Source: Dillenia suffruticosa
Taxonomy: Eukaryota > Streptophyta > Magnoliopsida > Dilleniales > Dilleniaceae
Reading direction: 5' to 3'
Assembly: GCA_033439265.1 (NCBI GenBank)
Contig: JAVTVX010000004.1
Location: 13,033,701-13,097,700 of the forward strand
DNA: 64,000 bases
Below, piece after piece: positions 56,600 to 64,000 of this stretch (positions are counted from its first letter, which is position 1; every line of letters starts with the position of its first letter). The notes under the pieces were generated by a model, which worked only from the letters and a program-made list of their open reading frames with translations, was not told the DNA's origin and did not search any database. The position numbers and the translations under genes are program-made.

Positions 56600-57500
56600 T
56601 CAAAAATATTATTAGGGTCACTATTTTGATTTAAGGCATTTGCCTCCATATTCTTATCCTTTTCCTTCAACGAAACTTGATAAAACTCGACAAGATGCTT
56701 TGGCATACGACAAGTACGTGACCAATGTCCAATTACCCCACATCGATAGCATTTATTCTCGGCATTCTGAGTAGATCCACATTTTTCTTGTTTTTTCTTA
56801 TTACTTTTCCACTTCTGGTAGTTTGTATGATATTACGGTAAATATTCCAATCACGGCCACGACCATGACCATGGCCTCGTCCTCGACCACGACCATTTTC
56901 ATGTCCTCGTCCATGACCATAATTGTTGTGAGTTGTCGCATTCACTTCAGGGAATGGACTAGAGCCAGTTGGACGAGATTCATGATTTTTTATTAATTTT
57001 GTTCAGCCACAAGCAAATAAGAAATTAGTTTAAAATATTTCTTGAAACCTTTCTCTCGATATTGCTGTTGTAGGAGTACATTCGAGACATGAAAAGTGGA
57101 GAGTGTTTTCTCTAATATATCATAATCAGTAATATTTTCTCCACATAACTTTAATTGAGAACTGACTTTAAAAACAGCTGAATTGTATTCATTCACAGAT
57201 TTAAAATCTTGGAATCGCAAATGGATCTAATCATTATGAGCTTTAGGAAGTATTACTGTTTTGGTGGTTAAATCTTTCCTCCAAACTTTTCCACAACTCA
57301 ATTGGATCTTTCACTATCAAATACTCGATTTTCAAATTTTCGTGGAGGTGGTGACAGAGAAAAATCATTACCTTGGCTCGATTTTGCAAAGTCTCTTTAT
57401 TATGTTCTTTAATTATTTTTCGAGTCCATTTGCATTCAAATGGATTTTAGCATCAAGGGTTCATGACAAGTAATTTTTGCCCAAGATGTCAAGAGCCATA
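56600..57500 (-). pseudogene. Copia gag with intact zinc knuckle, minus element
   Basis: UBN2 Gag: LDILGKNYLSWTLDAKIHLN near 57480-57420, RFQDFKSVNEYNSAVFKVSS (57215 down) and ILEKTLSTFHVSNVLLQQQY. Next comes an extreme Gly/Arg/His-rich stretch (56930-56850: GHGRGHENGRGRGRGHGHGR). After a frameshift the knuckle C-YR-C-GVIG-H-WSRT-C-R is found at 56753-56712. The low-complexity basic arm probably bound RNA. Confidence 0.88.
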
Positions 57501-58120
57501 AACTCAAATTTGGTGAGATTTTTCATAAATTACTATCACATAAGCACAAAAATAAATTAAAAAATAATCTATATAAATGTTACTAAAATATATTATTAGT
57601 GGCAGTATGTTAAGAAATTATTAGACAATAAGTATGCTAAAGAAAATTAAAAAAATGATATACAAGATTTCTAGAATAGACAAATATATAAAAGTGAATT
57701 TAATCAATTTAATTGTCAAATGAATAAGCGGATTTGAATAATTATAAATTAATTTTCACAAAATAATTAAAATAAAGTAGAGTCCAATTCTAGTCCCTAC
57801 ACTTTGCCTTTATGCAACATGCCATTTGTTTAATGAAAGAAAAAAAAGTAATGTCATGGAAGTGCATATTTGAGCAATCATGAATTAGCTCAGATTTGAG
57901 TTAGGAGCTCATGGCATCACCCTTCTTCCTTTTTTTTTTTATTGTATCAAGTATTGGTTTAACAGAAAGAAGAATGACATCCAAAACTTCATACGATATT
58001 TATTAACCAAACAAGTCGTCTCAATTCATACTAACTATCTTTGAGAAAACTAAATGCAATATATAACCAGAGGCAAGTTATCATCAATAGTATACGAGAC
58101 ATTATTATATAGAAAAAGAC

Positions 58121-58134
58121 TCGTGCTGATAACG
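58121..58134 (-). other. Copia primer-binding site, minus element
   Basis: CGTTATCAGCACGA directly follows the 5' LTR end on the minus strand, where the primer site belongs. I recognise the word as a common plant copia primer site but cannot name the tRNA with certainty. Confidence 0.65.
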
Positions 58135-58409
58135 TATTATAAAATATTGAGAAATAGAAGATATTTAGAGAGAAGAATAATTTTATTTCATTGTTTCCTT
58201 TTTTTTCTCTCATCATGAGATCACAAAGATGTCTATTTATAGGCAAAAATTCCTAAAACTTAATGATCATAAATATATTCAAAAGCCAAAAGTTATCATA
58301 TCACTAAAAAATAACTCAAAAGCCAATAGTCAATCTTAAATATGATCATCCATTTGAAAAGTCAATCTTATGAATAGACATCCACATTAAATGTATATAA
58401 TTTATAACA
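58135..58409 (-). repeat. Copia 5' LTR (minus element)
   Basis: 275 bp, partner of 52542-52823. It differs by a few short indels, including the loss of an 8-base stretch around 58167-58174. It keeps the TATAAATAG box (minus strand). Confidence 0.92.
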
Positions 58410-58649
58410 AATACATATATATGTGGGGAGTTTTTGTTATATTGTTTATAAAAACAAATTCATTAAGCTTTTACATCAATGCTACGTAAATCTCTTTGTT
58501 GATCTTTTTTATGGGACAAAATGTGAATTCTGATCTTTCGAATCTAAATGAGTTTTATGAATAAATACATTTACCTATATTTCAAGGTGACCTTTAAGAG
58601 CAATTTTTTGTCACTATTTTATGATAGATTCTCCAACTTGTGAAAATAT

Positions 58650-58651
58650 TA

Positions 58652-58696
<45 letters not shown>
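58650..58696. repeat. (AT)n microsatellite
   Basis: About 23 AT dinucleotide units with one G interruption near the left end. Confidence 0.95.
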
Positions 58697-58700
<4 letters not shown>

Positions 58701-59300
58701 GTGGTTAGAGTTTAATCGAAAATTTGAATTAATCATTGTAGTTGAAAAAAAAAATAAAACATAAAGATCAAAATAATCTAATTTCTAAATATATAAATTG
58801 ATAATCATGTTAGATATAAAATTTGAATAATTAATTTTTTATGCATAATTAATGTTACCGTTCTGGCTTTTAAACTAAAATCTCTCATTAAAGAACTTCC
58901 ATAATTGTGTTTTCCTTGCCTTCACAATCTTACTCTAACCAAAACTTATAATTTGAAATGGTTTCACCTATATGGTTTTACGAATGTGTAAATTTGGATT
59001 ATGATAAAATAGTATGGATAATAGAATGTCATATATTTGTAGTTTTAAGATGGTTTGAATTATAATTATCATGTTATCAACTCTTTGGTTTATTGCAAAT
59101 TCATATCTCAATGTGTTAATTTGGGCTTCACATGCAGCTTCCAACCGAATGAGAAAATTAAATTATAAAATGTGGTTATCATTGCTATTAGATTTATTAC
59201 ACAATATACGTATGCTGAAGCGTATAAAATTAAAAGTCCGGAATTTTGGAATAAATACCTTCATGTGTAGGTTTCCAAGAAAATCAACCGATCAGCAAAC
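58697..59300. other. AT-rich intergenic DNA
   Basis: No recognised gene or repeat structure. The short ORF at 59071-59310 has no family signature. Confidence 0.35.
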
Positions 59301-60930
59301 TCCCTTGTAAGAATCGCTCAGTCGAGATGGTGATCACGAAAACGAACTACCATCACTAATCCATGATGCTTCAACCCAAAGTCTGTGATCCAAATGGCAG
59401 ATGGAATTTTCCTATATGAAAATTCTTCAAACCCCCATTTTTCTCTATAGAAAATGTGTGCTAATCTCTCTAAAATGTGAAGAGAAAATCTCATAGTTCA
59501 TCGTCACTCACGTAGAAAGTGCCTCCTTTAGTGAGCAAACATAGGAAAGATTGGAAGGCATAGAGGCTTTTTTGTTATGTGGGTGTTAGATAATATGAGA
59601 GTAGAAAGAGATGCCTTTATTATTGTAGATAGACAGAGAGAAGGGATTGGGGAAAAGTCACCTTCCTTTCTGCTTCAAAATTCTCTTACTACCTCTCTCT
59701 CTAAACTGCCTTTTTGCCTTAGGGTAATTAACGAAAAAAAAAAACTAAACCTATATTTGAAATTCGCCAGTGGGCATAACTACCAACATCTCCTAATAGC
59801 ATAGATGGCATTTTATGCCTGTCATAATATCATAACTCATACGATTTTTCACATCACTCTACTGGACTTTCATACAGGAATGGACGTCGTGCGACTGACG
59901 AGTACACCTACAAACAAAGACTTCTTAATACACCTGTTAGGATGATCGAGAAGTCATCGTTAGTATAAAAAAAAAACTCGCTGTACCCTAAACTCAATAC
60001 AATGATATCCATCGATCCGCTTTTTTCATTGAAAGTGATCGCCAATCATTTGCTCGACTTTGTATTCACTATCATGTTTAAATCCCAACATGGATAATAT
60101 AACAGGTCGGCCAGTAAATATAACACCATGATGTAATGCCGATTGGTCTTCCTTTCATACTACTAACTTTTAATTTTATCTTAACTATTTTCCTAAATAT
60201 TCACTGTCAAACCGAATCAATCATGATTTCTTGATGATATGCTAAATTAGCAATATCAAAATAAAATTTTAAGAGACAGAGGAAAGTTATAAGGGTACAT
60301 GAGATCCTATCTAATAGATCTCGGGTCTTACACAATGGGAACGAGAATCTTTAATCACACTATCTCAAATAATAACTCCCACTATCTTTTGGTCATTTTA
60401 TCACATGCGGTATGAAACACATATTACAGTGTTATTCTCCCATCTCTCAAAAGGGTATATGTCAGATTCTCTAGTACTGTATAGGTATGGATCTCAGTTT
60501 ACATATAAGATTTTACCCAAAGATCTCAGAGAGAGTATCTCAGGGATGATATCATTTGACGTAGGTGATATATGAAATCTCAAACTGGCTACTTATAGGC
60601 AATATAGATATGGGTATGTCCATATCATTTATATCCCATACGACCTTATCCTTAACACATATTAGGATTACTTATGTTCTAGTAGGGTCACTCTCAAAAC
60701 GTCTTACGATTAGAAACCGTCTTATCTCCGCTCACTTAAAATTGGAGGTAGTCACTCATGTGAGAGAGTAGATCACGCATGTCTGACAAATTTTTTATCA
60801 ATACACACTACAGAATATATGACAAAAACAAGTGCATCAAATAAACCCGTGACTGAATAATGCACATATATCATATATATCAATAAACATCAAAATCAGT
60901 ACAAATGAGAAATGTCAAATTACATATAAA
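59301..60930 (-). other. Probable 3' untranslated region and LTR of the third copia element
   Basis: This lies directly downstream (minus sense) of the RNase H remains and is non-coding. It has many ordered words such as TATCTCAGGGATGATATCA and CTACTTATAGGCAATATAG (60535-60610). A 3' LTR should lie in this interval, but its partner is outside the window and its borders cannot be fixed. Confidence 0.4.
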
Positions 60931-61500
60931 CCCAATGATTCCATATGTCTCACAAAGAAATCTCTTATAATGAGTTTGGTGAAAAAATCAGCCACCATGT
61001 TGTATTAAAAAAAAGTATTCTTAGTTATCACTACACCCTTCTCGGTGATATCTCTCACAAAATGGTGTCTGGTATCAATGTATTTGGTCATATTATGATA
61101 CTTAGAGGTCTCGGTTGTTGGCAATAACTGTCTGATTATAGCAATAAATCATCATTGACCTTCTATTATTTGTCACAACCTCTAAATCATCCATAAACCT
61201 CTAGAACCAAATACTCTCCTGAACTGTCGTTGAGTTTGCAACAAACTCAGTTTCTATCGTAAATAGAGTTACACAGATTTGCTTCTTATTTCTCTAAGAA
61301 AATGGTACCTCCATTGAGTAAGAAGACAAAACTTGATATTGATTTGCGTATATCCAAATCACCACCAAGTCGGCATCTGAATATCCAATGAAACACAAAT
61401 CACCTCCTCCATAACACAAGAAGAGATCTATAATTTTTTTGAGATATCTTAGAATCCTTTTCACTATTCTCCAGTGATCTCTTCAAGAATTTGATTGAAA
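60931..61500 (-). pseudogene. Copia RNase H, third element
   Basis: The minus strand from about 61150 gives VIAITNNRDL-type, KYIDTRHHFVREIS-type and TTWWLIFSPNSL-type phrases in shifting frames. These correspond to the end of the copia RNase H (DNQ..I.I..N, KHIDI.YHFVRE, ADI.TK). Heavily mutated. Confidence 0.6.
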
Positions 61501-61859
61501 CTTATTCACCAGATCAACTGCAAAACAAATGTCTAGTCGTGTATGCCTCATGTATACACAAGACTGCCCATTGTACTGGTATAAGAGATTCTACTCATCT
61601 TCTTAATTTCTTCCAAGTTATAGGACATATGTCAAGACTCAGGTTTTCACCTTTAGCGATAAGAATATCTATTGGGTTGCCATCACTTATCTTGAAATGC
61701 TCAAGAATTTACTTGATGTAGAACTCTAGTTAAAGAGTCAAAATTGTTTTCAAACGATACCTTTAGATCCTTACTCCTAGAATGAACTAAGCCTCATCCA
61801 TATCCTTCATATCAAAACTCGACAATGATCATGTTTCAATTGTCATTAGATACTCCCTA

Positions 61860-62340
61860 TTGTTCCCAGCCAATAGAATGTCACGCACATATTAGGACAT
61901 GATCACAAAAGAGTCATTAGAACGTTTCATATAGACACAATGATCCTTCTCGATCATTATAAAACTATAAGATGACCTCCTCGTGAAATGTCAGATACCA
62001 TCGCCTGGATGAGTGTTTTAGACCGTATGTCGACTTCCAAAGTTGACAGACTTTATCTACCTGACCTACTAGAATGAATCTAGAGGGTTGCTCCAAGCAT
62101 ATCTCCTCATCCAAACTTCTATTATAGAAAGTAGTCTTTATGTCAATCTGGTATGACTCCAAATCCATGTTCTTGAGAACCTACTCGTTTCCAATGGTCT
62201 TTCCATGCTCAAGCAAATCAATTAAGTTCTGACCTCGTTGATTCTTGTTGATTCTCATCGATTCATTCTCTTCATCTATGACATTTAATAAATGGTTCTT
62301 CGTAAAAACCCAAGAGAGCCTCTAGGACTGTTTTAATTTT
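61860..62340 (-). pseudogene. Copia reverse transcriptase fragment, third element
   Basis: Frame 62168-61965: LESYQIDIKTTFYNRSLDEE, then ICLEQPSRFILVGQ, then KVCQLWKSTYGLKHSSRRWY. These are RT motifs around the first catalytic Asp (QMDVKTAF in the family; QIDIKTTF here). The YXDD part lies lower and is not readable in one frame. The flanks contain stops. Confidence 0.82.
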
Positions 62341-62419
62341 TCATCGTCCTCAAAAGTCATAATGAAAGTCTCACCCTCATTCGGGAAACAACATTTAAGT
62401 ACACACCCTCAATACTTCT

Positions 62420-62786
62420 ATGAAGAGAGAGAACCTTTTCACCTTTAGATGAATCGCTCCCACTAAAACCAAAATTTGTAATGGATTCTTGTGTCCCACC
62501 GTTGGGCTTACCTAAGCTACTAGACTCATCCATCTAATAGAAGTTAAAGTCCCGATGGATTTTACTTCTTGATGGATTGCTCCCATTGGAATGAAGATCC
62601 GTAATGGATTCTTGTATCCCATTGTGGAGCTCACTTGAATCACTAGATTCATCCATCTCATATAACGTAAAGTCCCGATAGATTTCACCTCTCGATGGAT
62701 CACTCCCACTATGACAAAAATCCTTAATTGGTTCTTTGGTCCCGCTGCTAGGCTCATCTGAGCTATTAAGCTCATCCATCGAATAG
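62420..62786 (-). repeat. Triplicated 123-bp coding repeat in the integrase-RT linker
   Basis: Three units start (minus sense) at about 62777, 62654 and 62531 with MDE(L/S)(N/S)S. Each runs through (N)G(T/I)(K/Q)E(P/S)I(K/T)(D/N), (S/N)GS(D/N)(P/S)S(R/K), to (I)(Y/H)RDF. The period is exactly 123 bp, or 41 codons, so the frame is kept across copies. The third unit is truncated. Confidence 0.85.
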
Positions 62787-63560
62787 AAGGTAGAGTCCTA
62801 ATTGACTAATCTCCTTTAGGGAAATCACTCTTAAGGAATGTGGTATCACGAGGTCAACCTCAGTAACAGTGTCGTCTGTATGTTCATCAAAGAACACATA
62901 CTCTCTGAAATGTTCTAAGTATCTTATTAAAGATACATTTCTTTTCTCGTAGGCATAACTTGCTATGTGGATACGAGAAATCGTGATCATATGCGGCACA
63001 ATCCCATAACCTCAAGTGGTTAAGGTCAGACTACCTCTCTGTCCAAAGCTCAAATGAGGTATTGACTGCGGATTTTAATGAGATATGGTTGAGGACATAT
63101 GCTACAGTCAATAAAACATCTCCCCAATAAGAGATGAGAAAATTGGCCTGCCCCATTATATATTTCACTATATTCAACAAAGTTCTATTTCTCTTATCGA
63201 CTACTTTATTTATTTGAGAAGTAGTAGAACTAGTCATATGTCTCGTAATACTCTTCTTAAAATAGAGTTCTCTAAATAGTTCTGACAAATACCCGCGCCC
63301 GTGATCGGTATTTAGAGTCTTCACTTTCAAATATAATTGATTTTAAATCTCCCTAATAAACCTCCTAAAACATTCTAATACCTCAAATTTGTGCGAGATC
63401 AAATAAATTTAACAGAAACATGTGTAATAGTCTATAAATATAATAAAAATACATAGCTCCGTTTCAGACTCTTATACTCATATGGCCACAGATATGAGAG
63501 TGGATCAATCGCAATAGAGTCCCAACTCTCATTGTATTGTCAAATAGTTTTCTTGTAATT
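62787..63560 (-). pseudogene. Copia integrase, third element
   Basis: Frame 63330-63031: VKTLNTDHGRGYLSELFREL (second catalytic Asp in NTDHG), then INKVVDKRNRTLLNIVKYIM (expected catalytic Glu of the E-R-K/R-N-R motif changed to D), YWGDVLLTVAYVLNHI. Frame 62999-62772 holds YEKRNVSLIRYLEHFREYVF, the GKGY-type C-terminus, degenerate. It is interrupted by frameshifts near 63030. Confidence 0.82.
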
Positions 63561-64000
63561 TTGTCGACTAAGCAAAAATTAACATACGAGCAACTCGAAT
63601 CTGGCCAGTGGGTCCAACAAACCACATGCTGCTAATCGGTTCAACCTCTCTTACCCAATGCATCCAAATCTACTATGCCACACATTTATATCATTAATCA
63701 ATGTAACCAGATATAGAGACAATAGAAGAATAACAAGAAATACCATTAAAAATAATAATATCCGGTGCATACTTATCATGGATAGTACCAGAACAATTGA
63801 AAGAATTGTTGTAACTAATAGAAACATTAGAGTTTCCAAAAAATGCAAAGCATATCCTCGACAATCCAAATAATATATTGAAATTAAGTTTCATCAAATA
63901 TCTGAAACATAAATAACGTCATTTAAATATAGAATTTGTCCATATTGCAACTCAAACTTGCAAGTGTCAATCCCTTTACTGACGATGACAAATGCTCAAT
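63561..64000 (-). pseudogene. Copia GAG-pre-integrase and protease end, third element, cut by window edge
   Basis: Frame 63869-63651 ends INDINVWHSRFGCIG, the first His of the integrase zinc site. Upstream pieces (VLFMFQIFDET-like near 63910) resemble the copia protease C-terminus (LYVPDI...). The element continues beyond base 64000. Confidence 0.6.

Larger units (their letters stand above)
52542..58409 (-). mobile_element. Full-length Ty1/copia element with LTRs and 5-bp target duplication
   Basis: LTRs 52542-52823 (282 bp, 3') and 58135-58409 (275 bp, 5') begin TGTTATAAAT on the minus strand. They are about 90 per cent identical by eye. The flanks are perfect copies of AATAC (52537-52541, 58410-58414). 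The purine tract GGGGGAG directly precedes the 3' LTR. The primer site GTTATCAGCACGA follows the 5' LTR. Order on minus: gag, protease, integrase, RT, RNase H. All domains are present but with frameshifts and stops, so the element is structurally complete yet not autonomous. Confidence 0.93.

Overview
The window is nuclear DNA of a flowering plant, most likely a eudicot. The signs are long AT-rich intergenic DNA, Ty3/gypsy and Ty1/copia retrotransposons, MULE, CACTA and hAT DNA transposons, an RTE-type LINE, an integrated caulimovirid (pararetrovirus), and one intron-rich host gene. No species can be named from the sequence alone. There are no prokaryotic operons, CRISPR arrays, rRNA or tRNA genes.

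Layout. 1-705 is a degenerate tandem array. 1065-8397 plus 13719-13724 is a decayed minus-strand Ty3/gypsy element. A 2.7 kb non-autonomous CACTA element (2345-5047) sits in the pol segment between its RNase H and integrase parts. A 5.3 kb MULE (8398-13709) splits its 5' LTR. The MULE keeps TIRs and a 9-bp target duplication. It carries a broken MuDR-type transposase lacking its DDE core and a decayed multi-exon plant mobile domain (PMD, MAIN/MAIL-like) gene.

14928-25366 (minus) is the only apparently intact host gene, ALG2. It encodes the dolichol-pathway alpha-1,3/1,6-mannosyltransferase in eight coding exons that splice to 408 codons plus stop, with a probable 5' UTR exon at 26880 and above. 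Its introns hold local duplications, a truncated RTE LINE with a 14-bp target duplication and a possible hAT-like element.

27680-28996 is a hAT (DUF659) transposase relic. 30053 to about 39400 is an endogenous caulimovirid on the plus strand: primer-binding site, movement protein, coat/zinc-knuckle region, protease, RT-RNase H, a short coiled-coil ORF, a last ORF, then a promoter and repeated leader. Its left flank is an inverted copy of about 615 bp of its own last ORF. All its coding regions carry stops or frameshifts.

41040-64000 holds Ty1/copia elements: a minus gag/protease fragment (41040-43030), a plus SIRE-like element (about 43497-50899), a structurally complete but frameshifted minus element with 282/275-bp LTRs and AATAC target duplications (52542-58409), and a third minus element running off the window (about 59300-64000).

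The most interesting things are the MULE carrying a PMD gene, the inverted structure of the virus copy with splice-acceptor-like sequences directly before its two downstream ORFs, and the layered insertions inside the gypsy LTR and ALG2 introns. I found no convincing wholly new system.
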